The notes beneath the pieces were generated by a model, which was not told where the DNA came from, ran no database searches, and worked only from the letters and a program-made list of their open reading frames with translations. A stretch of DNA of 64,000 bases from Escallonia rubra (Eukaryota > Streptophyta > Magnoliopsida > Escalloniales > Escalloniaceae). The translations under genes and the position numbers were made by a program. The stretch is taken from NCBI GenBank assembly GCA_033065855.1, contig JAVXUO010001768.1:1-64000 (forward strand). The letters run 5' to 3'. Shown in pieces: positions 9,901 through 21,789 of this stretch. Every line of letters begins with the position of its first letter. The stretch's first letter is position 1.

Positions 9901-12900
9901 TGATTGCAAAGTGTGAAGACGGGTTTCATTCAGGAAAGTAGGCAGTGAGAGTCACTTGATCACAGTTGGTGCTCAACTCCAGAAGGAATGAATTTGAAAG
10001 TCTGGGCACCAGACGACGCTGACAGTTACCCTACTACGTTATGTTTGCTTTCAGGGGACAGAGCATAGTGAATGAGGCTAGGGAAGGCACTGAAAGTACT
10101 CAGTTATAGTTATACGCAAATGCTCCTCATTTATTGGTCCATGGTTCATTCTATCTGCATCCGGTGATAGAAGTATCCATCCAATCAAAGTTGTTCATAG
10201 AATCTTTTTGGATTAGTGGGTTAAAGTCAGGCTAAAGAGCCCTAGATCCCGGTTGGACGAGATACAATGATTGATTAAAGCGGCTAAGTGGATTTTCAAC
10301 CTCGGTTAGTGTAGTAGAGTTACCGTCCTCTCCAACAAGGGTCCTTTTCCTAGTTGACTTCGGATATTAGGTGCAATCATGGGGAGCTTGCGCAGGTTTC
10401 TGTCACATTGCTAAGGGTAGAGGCTTAGCCTAGTGCCTGACCTTGTAACATTGACATGAGTGGTACATTAGCATCTCGTTTGTTTGCCTTTACATCGCCG
10501 CTAGGTTGGGGTTCTCTTCGATAATAGTGTGACTTACTTTCTTTAATTCGAGGCTAGGAACGGAAGAGAGTTTAATGCTAAAAAGAAGGTAGGTGTGTAT
10601 CAGCAGGCCTGCCTGGGGTTCCAAATCTAGCTCCAAGAGGCAGGCATAGGAAAAGAAGTAAGGAGGGCTTTCTTCCCTATGGCAATGGTGGAACAAAGAG
10701 CACAGGTACACGAATGTGATGAAAGAAAATCATTGATTCCGTATCTGCAGAAAGTACTCAGGTTGTTGAGGTTGGAAGGTCGAGAAAGCCAATTCATCGT
10801 CGGTAAGAAAATGAATCGAGCAACGCCAATGTCATCGTCCAGGAACAACAGCACTGCTCACGCCTTATGATAACAAAAGCCGAGGCAAGCCAAGTAAGTA
10901 CTCATCCATACTACGACACAATAAAAAAGCAGTCGCTTTTTGTTTAGTAAATGATTGTTCCTACATTTGAAAACGGAGCTAGATTGCCTTTTTCACCAAT
11001 CGGGGTCCTCCCTTTTCTTAAGTTTGAGTTCTAGGTTGGATAGATTGCCCCATTCACCAATTGGGTCTAGGGTTCCACTGTGGCCCGTCTTTTTGACGCT
11101 CAGGTTGTGTGTGAGCCGCATGACGACTTCATGGTAAGATGTGAAGTGGTCGTTGGTGGTAGGTTGTATGGGACCCTGTTGGGAGTAATGAGTCTAGTGG
11201 CGGAGAAGACGTAAAAAAGGACGACATTTCAGGATATTTACGTTATTTTCCCCACTCACGGTTCTAGATTTCAAACCGAGACACTCGAGACTATTTTCAA
11301 GGACCTGACATTATAGCAGCCTGAAACCGAGACACTCCAGACTTTTTTCAGGGGTCTATTCTTAAGAGGTTAATTGTTGAAATTTTGGTCTTCCTCGATG
11401 GCATTATAACACGAACAAGTCATCCCAGACCTACCACTTGAGGGTAATTATTGAAATTTTGGTCTTCCTCGATGGCGCAATTTGACTATGCCCTCGCCTC
11501 TGTTTTCATGGTACGAAAGGACTTCTTTGTCCTTGGCACATAAAATGACTTGCACATGTACCGCCCAACTATCTATATGATTGCTTGAAGTTACAGATTA
11601 GAGGTATATGGTGCAATTGAGCCAAGAGAGGGACCTGACGTCGTAGCAGATTGGAACCAAGACACTCCAGACTGTTCTTAAGGGTCCATTCTTAACAGGT
11701 TTACCCATCACTTTGGGCTATGTATTGGCCGGCAAGTGGAGGACTATGACGGCGAGTAAATCTGCTAGGCAAAGCCCTCTGAAAACTTTGTCCCAGATGT
11801 ATAGATGCTATTCTTAAAGAGTATCGGCGACGAATTTTCCCACCTTTGAAATCATCCTCGCCCCCTCTTTATTAATTTAGTACACAATTGTGTATCGGCC
11901 GGAGCACATGGTAGTAGAATAATCCGGAAAGTCCTAGTCTAGATGTACCTGCCACTTCATCTTAGACAAAACCGGCTGCCACACCCAATGTAATTTGGAT
12001 TATACCTATGCCGTTTGCAATTTTAAGAAAATTATCGGGATTCAGAAGGAACGATATGAGAAATCAAATGGCCAAGTCAAGTCAAATCACTGAGTTCATG
12101 AAATTGCTCTCTACCATGAAAGAGGAGCAGAAGTCCATGGAAGCATTTGCCGCCCAACAGCGCAAGATGTCCGAAAAATAAATCCTGATACGATAACACT
12201 AAAAGGAAGGAAGATCCAAAGAAAGAGGATGACCTAAGAGTCCGATGATGAAGACAACTTGAAAAAGCTACTCGATCGAAGGAGAAACTCATAGATTTGG
12301 ATCCAAGATTATAATGCAAATAGCTGATGATCTCCTTGACCTCAGTACATTGACCTTGAATCCCGATGACAATCTTCCACCCAAGTTCTAGATGCCCTAA
12401 AGACAAGCTTAGTGGAACCACAGACCTAGTGTCAGAACCACCTGACACTTTTATTTGGGACACTTGCTCCATACATTTTTCAGTGGTTCCACGGGTTCAA
12501 ACCTGGTTTTAACTGTGGCATTGCGTGAACAGTTTCTGGTCCTTTTGGATCCGTAAACTACAGATGATCATTGTGTCTGCTAATGATGAACTTGTTAGTA
12601 TCCAAGTACTTAAAGTATGAGATAAAGCTCGCATTCACCACCATTACCACTGGTTTTCTACTAGAACTCTAAAAAAAGTCAAACAGCTTGACGAGGTACA
12701 ATTTTCCTGTGACCTGTCATTGCTTGATGAAGATTTTCATGTATTTTGATAGTTAATGAGAGACTTACAGGACAAGATTCTAGTTATCTAGCATGATTTT
12801 AGTTAGCATAGTACTTCTTCGATTTATGCTTCTTATTCATGTTTAAATTACACGTTTAGTCTGGGACAAATTCGGAGTACAGGATCTTGATTGAAACTCT

Positions 12901-13940
12901 AAACCTAGAATTCTGCCTATTAAACTCAAACGAGGTTGAGGCTCTAGTCATGATTGCACTGAATGTTGCACGGACCATGACTTGCACTAAACTTCGTACT
13001 AAACACTTTGAACCCTTGCATACATAGTGTACATTTTGCTTAGGTAATATGTGCTAATTAAAGGAATTTGTATGTGAGCTCCACTTCTAGATATTTGAAC
13101 TCAACTTTTGTGGCTAAAGGTCTTGATACATTGTTTTGCTAAACTATAAGTGAAGCGCAAATGGTAAGAAGTGGAGCTCAAAGTTAATCCCTTCTCTGCA
13201 TTTCTTCCAAGTGGCTGACTCACTAATGACTAGTCGAAATATGTTCATGTCTTGCTCTGTCATATGTTCAGAAGATTTTGGTCGCAGATGCTTTTGAAGA
13301 TGGCACAACAACGCCTAACTCGAGGATGGGGCTTTGCATGAGCTTGGAGGTTGATTATATTTTGTGCCCAAGAACGGATGCATGATGCCTTTCTTGATTC
13401 CCCCCCTGGCCCCTGTTGTGGGAAAACATATTGGTTTCCCTAGCATTACTCGACTTGTAAATCTATGTTGTGACTAAGTCGTTAACTTACAGTTGGTGCT
13501 ATAGATGATAACTAGCTGCAGTCAATTGCATTCTATGCACTTAGCCCAGGGGACTCAGTATGTGTTGCAGCTTTCCTCTGCCTTGGCATCATTTTCTTAC
13601 AGTTCGGGTCATGGCATTCATCAGATGTGGATAGCTCCCGTATAGATTGAGGTGCCTCTCAACCAAATCGGTTTGGTGCTTGGCTGAAGTCTCCCGTTTT
13701 GTTTTGTTGCTGTAGTACTTTGTTACCTTATAATCTACTCATAATCTACTCATCTGAAGGGTTGTCATCCAGTTCTCTGTTTCTGAGTTGTTGTCTCTGT
13801 ATTACTCTATCATACTCTTTGGTATATATTTCTACTATTCTCAAATTGGTGGAATGGTAACTAGCTTTCTCTGTGTGTATTGGATGGTTTGTAACATGCT
13901 CGCATGAAGTTTAACTGGGAGTCTATCAATTGAAAGGAAT
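9901..13940. other. Long unassigned stretch, no supported gene
   Basis: No coding region with domain signals was found. 9990-10960 has balanced base composition and purine-run patches reminiscent of plant organelle intergenic DNA, which is only a suspicion. 11260-11720 contains three imperfect copies of a phrase including GAGACACTCCAGACT, and two copies of TTGAAATTTTGGTCTTCCTC (11378 and 11450). At 12060-12180 a plus-strand frame reads like a gag-style helix (MKLLSTMKEEQKSMEAFA) before a stop, so an old retroelement fragment is possible. Confidence 0.3.
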
Positions 13941-14178
13941 AATTGGACCGTTTTCGTTGTGATGGCAGTAACGAACATTATAATCCTTCTTGCATTTTAA
14001 AAAATGGAACTGGCGACAGTTTTGGCAACGAATCTCCGTTCCTAATGATTGTAGACGCAAAGGTTAATAACGTAAAAAGTGTATACAGAAGCGACGATAA
14101 AATTGCGAGAACATTTAGCCACTATAGTTTACAAAATTTTCCTATCGTTGTTATTTGTCCTTTTTCTTGCAGTTAATT
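13941..14178 (+). mobile_element. Possible CACTA-derived small element fragment
   Basis: The segment contains several GGCGACAG, GGCAACGA and GCGACGAT words and ends in CCTTTTTCTTGCAG, close to the TTTTCTTGTAGTG end of CACTA elements (last bases changed). This resembles the sub-terminal region of a short non-autonomous element. The 77-residue ORF through it has no domain. The left end is not identifiable. Confidence 0.3.
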
Positions 14179-14486
14179 TAGCTTTTTCTCTTCAAATCTA
14201 TGATCTTTGGTTTTTACATTTTGGGGCCGAGGAAAGCTGAGAAGACTTCCAATGAACTTACAAGTCTTTATAATTGTATGGAGCTTCGTAAGTTACGAGC
14301 CGAAACCGAGCAACGCAACTTATAAAAAAAATGTGAAAGTAGCATAAAGAATGTACATGAGGTTATTGACAGAGAAGAAGAATAAAAATGTACATCTTGT
14401 CTCAATAAATTATTGAGAACTTGGTAACGCGAAAGGTGAGCAAAATTAATGATTAGTCGAAGTGAGGACATATATATCATAGTTGG

Positions 14487-14931
14487 TGATACAGCTAAAA
14501 GTACGCCTCCAATCTACGGATAACACGTGGCAGTTATGACATGTAGTCCGTGCTGGCTTATTACTGATTTGGCACTTGCCATATCAGTCACCAGGCAGAA
14601 TCCTAAAAGGACTCTGACTCTATCAGCTAAGATTGACATGCGATCCTCTAGGATCCTAATTCGATTTTGATTGGAGTTGTGCAAAACCTAACTCTACTAG
14701 GGCTCTCCTTCCTAGTACTATATAAAGGGGTCTAACCCCTCAGGTATAGACAACTTCACACAAACATATACACTGTGTCTTACTGCTTTTTCAGAGTTCT
14801 ACACTGTTAGCCATCTCTGACTTAAGTATCGGAGCGTTCCCCCGCCGGAACCTTACCCGGCGGTCAATCCGTGTTCTCTTTTGCAGACCTATTTTCTGGT
14901 GTGGTTCCCGATCCAGTTTTTAGCTGCAACA
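14487..14931 (+). repeat. Solo LTR with 5 bp target-site duplication
   Basis: The unit starts TGATACAGCTAAAAG and ends TTTTTAGCTGCAACA, giving imperfect inverted ends (TG...CA) as expected of a long terminal repeat. It is flanked on both sides by GTTGG (14482-14486 and 14932-14936), a 5 bp duplication. A TATA box (CTATATAAAGGGG) lies near 14729, with a leader-like region and CGCCGG repeats after it. The length is 445 bp. No internal retrotransposon sequence and no second LTR are present, so this is a solo LTR left by LTR-LTR recombination. The superfamily is not determined. Confidence 0.8.
14728..14740 (+). promoter_or_regulatory. TATA box of the solo LTR
   Basis: CTATATAAAGGGG lies about two thirds of the way along the solo LTR, the expected place for the U3/R promoter. 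It could still drive transcription rightwards, but no open reading frame follows within several kilobases. Confidence 0.5.
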
Positions 14932-15042
14932 GTTGGTAAGATATATGGTGGTTTTCTTAGAGAAAAATACTAAGGAAAAAGTCACACTATCACCAAAATT
15001 ATGTCAAACTACCAAAAGTTGTGAACCAACCAACTTCTAAAT

Positions 15043-15262
15043 AGAGATGTCAAAAGGGCCGGGCGGCCCGCGAGCTGGCCCGGCCCGGCCCGTTTTTTGC
15101 CCGGGCTGGCCCGGCCCGGAAGTGAACAGTAGAGGCCCAAAAATAAAGGGCATTGGACCTCGGCTTGGACCAGGCCGAGGTTTCATCAAAAAAAGCCTGG
15201 CCCAAAAAAGCTTGGGTTTTGGCCCGGCCCGAAAATGGCCTAAAATTAGGCCCGAAATTGGC
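15043..15262. mobile_element. One end of a GGCCCGGCCC-rich hAT-like element
   Basis: The sequence starts TAGAGATGTCAAAAGGGCC and is followed by repeated GGCCCGGCCC, GGCCC and AGGCCC words, down to CCTAAAATTAGGCCCG. This style is common at ends of plant hAT-type elements. The reverse-complement partner of TAGAGATGTCAAAAGGGCC is not found nearby, so only one end is visible. The long Gly/Pro ORFs on both strands are by-products of this repeat. Confidence 0.45.
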
Positions 15263-16600
15263 CATGACGCGGTTCCAGGTTCCTCCCCGAGTGCACCGCC
15301 TACCAACGCTTCGTCGACCTCAGCCTCGACGCCATTGTCTCCCGCAGCGCCGATGTCGGCAAATGTATGTTTGCAATCACGTACAAAAGATAGTGAAAAC
15401 AATAGCCTGTCCACCTTAAGTGAAGGATTAACAACAAAGAATATAATAATGCATGAACTTAGCAATAGTTCTCTTGGGAGTAGCCGAAATTAAAATGTAC
15501 TTTTTATTGATCTTGATTTAGGCAAGTTTTAAGGTTAAGTTTTGACATGAATTTTTTTAAGGCGCAAGGTGCAGCCCAACGCAGGTGGTGCTCCTCGCCT
15601 AGGCTTAGGCACAACGCCTTGTATGTCGGGCACCCAGACTCAAGGCACATGGTAGCGAAGGAGGCGCCAACATGTTAAGAAGTTAAGCTGTTAATTGATG
15701 TCGTTGGGGTCATCTTGACCATCCTTTTTTTTCTTCTTTATTTCCTTTAAGACCTAAGACCTAAGACCTAAGACCTAAGTCTATCTCATACTCTTACTTC
15801 CCGTCGCGCACCCGTTGCCACTGTTCCTCTCGCCATCTCTGCTGCTGCCCTCACCGCACCGGTAAATGCCACTGCTACACCACTCCCCCGAAGCTGCTAC
15901 CAGCTGCTCGACCACAAACAGCTTCTTTCTCTCTAATTTCACTCTCTCTCCCTCTCTTTCACACAAATAAAACCTATAAAAGAACATTTATTCCTCCATG
16001 GACCATGGGTTCAGTCTAGTAGCAATTCCGACTACTGTACCTACCGACACCATCTCTATCTTTTTCTTATGCCGTTGAGCTGAACCCATCTCTACCTTTT
16101 TTCCTTTATTGGCATCGTGATAAAAGGTAATCAAAACAGAGGAGAACTAACATGATGGTTTGGGTGATATTCACCTGTTATTATTCACTGCTAAACAGGG
16201 GAGAACTAAACACAGGAGAATTTATATCATTATATTCACATGTGATGGTTTGCTTACACGGAGAGGTAAAAAGGAAAAACGAAGAAGAGTTTTTGGGTTT
16301 AAGGCGATTTCAGTCTTTGCCGGAGTTAAGTTACAATTGGGGGAATTAGTAATGGTAAAATTAAATTTTCATAACAAATAGCTTTGATCTATGATGATTT
16401 CAATTTTTAGTTCCAACTTTTAGGAGTTGAGTTCCAATTTTAAGCACTGCCAAGTTTTACTCTTTAGAAAGGAAAAGGAAAAAGAATATCTATTTATTTG
16501 TTTTTATTTTACGTCTCACTTTGAAAATGTGCACCTGTCTAGGCTCTAGAGGCCGTTTGCACTTTAAGTGCGCATGCGTCTTTAATTACATTGGACTTGA
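15263..16600. other. Unassigned DNA with simple repeats
   Basis: 15555-15650 holds GGCGC/AGGCGC-rich sequence resembling a decayed end of the hAT family seen at 52266-53226. A perfect four-unit GACCTAA heptamer array lies at about 15750-15780. The CT-rich stretch 15780-15970 has no credible gene. The 65- and 73-residue overlapping ORFs near 16150-16380 show no domain. Confidence 0.35.
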
Positions 16601-18300
16601 TTCACATCCCTTTTCTATACATTTATATTCTTTTGTCACTAAAAGATGCACCGGTGAACTTCTAAGCTCTTTAACAAAAATATGTTCAAGTTTAGTTAGA
16701 GATGTTCTATTTAATTACCAAATTAATCGGACTTTCAACTATGTTTCAAATATATAAATGAGAGAGAAGGGAAATCTTAATGGCATGGTCTCAATGATTA
16801 TATAAGCATTACTCTTATGAGATCTAAGCTTGAGAATGACGTGTGGATATGTGCTATTGTGTCATTAAGTTTATGCATCTGAGTAGGTTTTTACACTAGT
16901 AAAATTTTGTATTAATTTGTCAAGTCCAACTTACTGAGTAGTGAACAATTAAATGAAAAATTCTTGAAGATATTTGTTAGTAAGACGCAATTAGAACTCA
17001 CCTACAATCCCAAGCTCAGGGTAACTTGATTCAATGCAAGTTTGTCTGTAAAGATTGTGTAACTCTATTGGTCGTCTGTAAGGATTTTTTTTTTTTTAAT
17101 CTGTAAAAAATCTCTTTAGGAAAATAGTTGAAACTTCTTAATATGTATATAAATTAAATAGTCTTTTTTGTGAAATTTTTTAGCTAAAGTCAAAAAGCAC
17201 AGTTAACTTAAACAAACTTAAAAATTCAAAGAAGGTATTTTAATTAAAGAAAGTCAAAAAGTACATTTAATTTTACAAAGCTCTAAAACTCGAAAAAGAT
17301 ATTTTAGGTCAAGAAGCTTAGTAGTATGCTGAAAGTCGGAAACACAAAAACAAACTCTAACCTATTTAAGAAGGCATTTTAAGTAACGAAAATTTAGAAA
17401 TCGTTTTTTTTTTCAAGGAAAAACGTTTAGCAATTTAATTCTTGGGATCATACTTACACTGTGCTGCTGGATCCACACCCATTAGTTTCATACTCTTGTA
17501 TCACTAAAAAATGCATTAGTGAACTTCTATCCTCGTTAGCATATTAAATTTTGTCTTAAAGGTTCTAATTTAGCCTAACCCTTTTTAAAGTTAAAATCAC
17601 ACTTAGAGGGTCTTTTTAAGGAAAAAAAAATTGTTTAGGACTAGATCCACACCTATTTTAGTTAAACTCATACTCCTTTGCCACTAAATAATAGACTAAT
17701 GAACTTTTAACTACTCTAGCGATAAAATATTTAATCTAACCAAAAATGTTGTAATCTATCTCGCACTTTTAAAAGTCAAAAGCTCTATTAATTTTGTAAA
17801 CCTTTTAAACTTAAAGACGATATGTGAAAGATGCTTAATCTTAACCTCTTGGGATCATTTTTATATGGTGGGGCGGGATATCCACTCGTTTTGGTTACAT
17901 TCATACAAAGATAATAACATTTAAATCTCTTGAGTGACAAAATATTTAAGTTTAGCCAAAAAAAAAGTTGTAATTTAGCTTCACCCTTTCAAAAATAAAA
18001 AACATCCTTAATTTTTAGAAATCTTCTAAATTTAAGAAGGGTATTTTAAGGAAAAAAAAATATTGAGCCGTTTAACGCCTTTTGTATCAACTTTCAGGCA
18101 TGAAAAAAAATCATTAACCATTCGAGCTCAAATAAATTGGAATCTTCATAAATTGGTTTCAGTTGATCTTATCACTCATGAGCGTGAAATTTATAAAGAT
18201 AATAACCAAATGAAGAACACGTTATCATCCAAATATATAGCATTTCAAGTTACAGTAGAATATTCAAAGATAATAATCATGTGAAAAAAATGTTACTATG
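16590..18300. repeat. Degenerate A/T-rich tandem repeat
   Basis: Diverged copies of a phrase like CATACTCTTGTATCACTAAA followed by GTGAACTTCTA recur near 16605, 17465, 17650 and (weakly) 17880. They are interleaved with AAAGTCAAAAAGCAC and AAGAAGGTATTTTAAG type phrases near 17190, 17250, 17330, 17370 and 18030. The spacing is roughly 180-230 bp in the clearest part. No open frame is conserved. It appears to be an old satellite or an internally repeated transposon. Confidence 0.45.
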
Positions 18301-19600
18301 CAAATAAGAGTATTCCAACCAGAAAAAAAAAAACATTAATCATTCGGCCTTTGAATCAGCTTTTTCTCTCAATTTAATAACCTTCTTGTATACAACACTA
18401 CCTATTTTCTTCGCACACTGTACGTAATCTGATGTGATATCTGACGGATTTTCATTCCGAGGCTTTGACGTAGAACTATGACCGCATGGCTGTATATCTG
18501 CTAGTCATTTACACACAGATAAGGCTGAATCACGCCACTATGATAGGTTTATGTTTTGGAGTCTCGCATGTGCTCTTGCGAAGATTAAGTACGTTAATAT
18601 AAGACTATGCAGAGAGCGGGACAAGGCCGGCCTCACTGCGCAATTTATGAAGCTGGAATTGCAGTTTGGCCTTGCTTTTTGTTTTTTGGCCTTGCTGTGG
18701 GTTGGTTATGGGTCCTAAACTTTCATGGGCGAAGGATGCCTGGTACTTATTGCTTCTGAGAGATTCAACTAAATGCTAAAGTAGATTCATTTATTCTGAA
18801 CTCATTAGTCTCAGTAGCCTAATGCAGCTGTGAGGATCAAGTTATGAATCTGCTTAATAAGGATGTGTTAAGAACTAAGTTTTCGATTGTTAATGGCAGA
18901 GCAGAGTCAGTTTGGGACAGAAAGGCGGTCAAGTTTTAGACGTGTCTTAACTTCTCATAATTTTTCCCAAAATAGGATGCGTTTAGTAATCGTAAGAAAC
19001 ATCTTTTTATAAATCGGAAATCGATGTTTGCAATAGCCCACATAGCTAAGACGCAGATCAGCCATGGTATTTGCTTGCTTGGAAGATTATCTACACATCA
19101 CACATACTACAAGTACCACGTTGCTTCATACTTTGAAACAATCTCCATGAATAATGAAAATTCAGTCTTAGAGAGGTCTTGTAGTCCCCAAAGGTGCCGT
19201 TCATGTCAAGATTGTCGCTAAAAGATTTTGTAATTTCTTCTCTGTTATGAAGTAGTTAAGTGCTAATGTTATAGTTGCTAGAGCCCTGAAGATTGTATAT
19301 AGTTGGGGATGGATATAGCCTCTCCGTATAATTTACAAACACCATTCAGTGATATCTGATACTGAATAAATGCGACTGAGAGTTCAACTTCTGCAGATAG
19401 CATTTCTGCGTTCCATGTGTGGCCCCTGTAAAAAAATGTACACATGATCAGAGACATGCTAAGAGCAAAACCAGTGGTATAACTATTACGCAAGGTAGTA
19501 TAATATGAAGGACATTTCTCTTATCTGTTGGGGCTTTTGTTTTGGGTGCTTGCAGAACCAGTGGTATAACAAGTGCTGACTTCCTCCACCTAGCCTTCTA
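18301..19600. other. Unassigned stretch
   Basis: No domain, repeat or RNA gene is seen. Two small ORFs (near 19024 plus and 19278 minus) have no recognisable motif. The region ends where receptor-kinase-like sequence begins on the minus strand. Confidence 0.3.
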
Positions 19601-19609
19601 ATTTCCCAC

Positions 19610-20560
19610 AATTTAAAATGCACTGATTTTCTTGAAGAATCTTGCACTTGGAACTTAACCCTCAAACGTATTCTGTGAAAGATCGCGACTTTTTGAACTC
19701 TTAAGGGAGCTCCCCTCGAAACCCTGAATCTGACCAGATAGATTATTGGGTACCCTTTAGATGTTCGAAGGATGACATAATTGTGCCTTCAAAAAGGTTA
19801 TTTGAATACATAGGACTGCGACCACCGAGAGTGTTTGAAATTTCTCCAAATCGCTTGATTCTTCACATGTTTAATTCCTTTAGATTTTTCAAGTTCCCCA
19901 CTTATGGTGGTAGTCACCTGAGCAAATATTGGGCCTAACTGGAGACCTAAAGTCAGGAAAAAAGTTCAATAATCTGCTTAGGTATCAGCACAGTTGAGCG
20001 ATTAAGTCGTAGGCCTCCAAATGATTGTAGACTTGTGCAATTACCCAATACAATATGTATGTATCGATCAGGCATATTTCCTCTCAATATGAGAATAAGC
20101 AATTGAACAATGTTGCCAATAGATGTTGGATTTTTCCTGAGACGTTATTTGCTGACATGCCTAGTCCTTCCAACTCGAAAAGTTATCCAATGGGTTTAAG
20201 AACACTGCCTCTGAGCGTATTTCGGGCTAATGTCAAGGACATTAGGTAGATAAAAGTGGTATGCTTTCAATAATGTGGTAGCTTACTTGAGAGATTGGTA
20301 AAAGATTTTGGATACACACCACCCAAGCCATTGTCCTCTAAAGCCATTGTTTGTGTACTGGTACAATTGACTAAAAAATGGAGGGATATCAAGTCATTGG
20401 GTGTATCAGTTTTAAGTTGATATCCACCAAAATCTAGTCTTTCTAGGTCATGAAGGTTTCCCAGATTCATTGGTGCAGACCAACTGAAGCTGCGAATAAG
20501 AATATCGAAAACTACAGATTCAGAAGCATTAGGCATAAAGTATTTCTTGTGGGATAGTTC
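19610..20560 (-). pseudogene. Second LRR receptor kinase relic (LRR part only)
   Basis: On the minus strand this runs parallel to the main LRR gene at 22620-23700. The frame 20563-20267 reads NLGNLHDLERLDFGG and KSFTNLSSKL, matching NLGNLRYLEVLGL and GSIANLSSKL of the larger copy. Further down, TGTTGCCAATAGATG, CCCACTTATGG and CCTCAAACGTATTC match equivalent points of the main gene at about 23150, 22930 and 22670, in the same order. Many frameshifts and stops are present. No kinase domain follows. It is an old tandem copy of the same receptor family, lying just downstream of the main relic. Confidence 0.7.
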
Positions 20561-21789
20561 CATGAAAGCTGTTATTCTTCAGATAGATTGTTGTTTCCGA
20601 CATGAGGAGATGCTGAAGCCACTGGTTTTTTGAGCCAACAAAGTCTAGCACTGTTGCCTGTGGCAGTAAAGCAGATCGAATAACAGTAGCTTAGAAAGTA
20701 TGTTTATGTGCTACTTGGTTTTAGAGGACAGCACACCAACTGAAAACAGAATCAAAGATTTCAGTATGTATGACTAATTAAAATCTTGCTGGACTGAAAA
20801 TAGTTTGCTTGAAGTCAAGAAATCGATAGTGAAAACTTTCATCGATTGTTGGACAAACATTGTAAAGTAGACTTGAGTCCATCATTTTTTCCAAATTGAG
20901 CGGTCTATAACTGCAATTGGCTCCACCTCTTTAAGCTTCTCTCTCTGTGTGTGTCCATCTCTCTCTTTACTCATTATAATCCTTTGTAATCCGATGGAGC
21001 TCTTTGACAACATTCCCACTGTCCATTCTCTCATGTGGCAATTCTGCAGAGCATATAACTCCAAGTTGGAGAATAGACTCCAAACATGACTTGAGTTTAG
21101 CAAACTCGCCTTCGCCACGCCTGTTCTTATTCAAACCTTCCAATTCTTCAAGTATGATCGTTGAATCAACAATCTCCATCACGCGATCAGGGAGAGCAAA
21201 CTTGACATAGTTATGAAGGCTAAAGTTGTCTATAAACATGTTGTCAGTAGGTCTTTTTCCGGTAAACATTTCCAACAACATGATTCCATAGCTGTACATG
21301 TCAGCTTCTGTTGATACTTCCTCCCCCATGCCATATTCTGCAGTGTGGAACAGCTTAGATACTTCTTTAGACATGTAGATGGAACTGTATAAGCAGATTA
21401 GCAGCTTCATCACAGATTCTTTTGGTATGAAACGCAACAAGGAGTAACTTAGTATATATCAGGCTCCAAATCTAAAATCATCTCCAAATCTCCAAGATGA
21501 GATTCGGTTAGCAGCTACAATTTGCAAGATCATGAAAGGAGGACTAACTAATACTCCCACCATCTCAATGGATTTTCCCCTTTGACCCTCTGTGATAGCC
21601 TTGGATTAATGCTGGTACAAGCAACTACTGAACCGAACTTAGATGGCAATCACATATTAAATAAGTATTATTTGGCAAGGCAAGCTAGGGTCAATACAAC
21701 GAGTAAAGTCAACGTTTGCAGGCACTAAATCTATCCTGGGAATTTTTAACTGTCAAAGGGGAAAGCGAAATGGAGTATATGAATGAGCA

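Noticed and set aside
15037-15493. Long Gly/Pro-rich ORFs on both strands
   Set aside because: They arise from GGCCC repeats of a hAT-like end and have no domain or start context.
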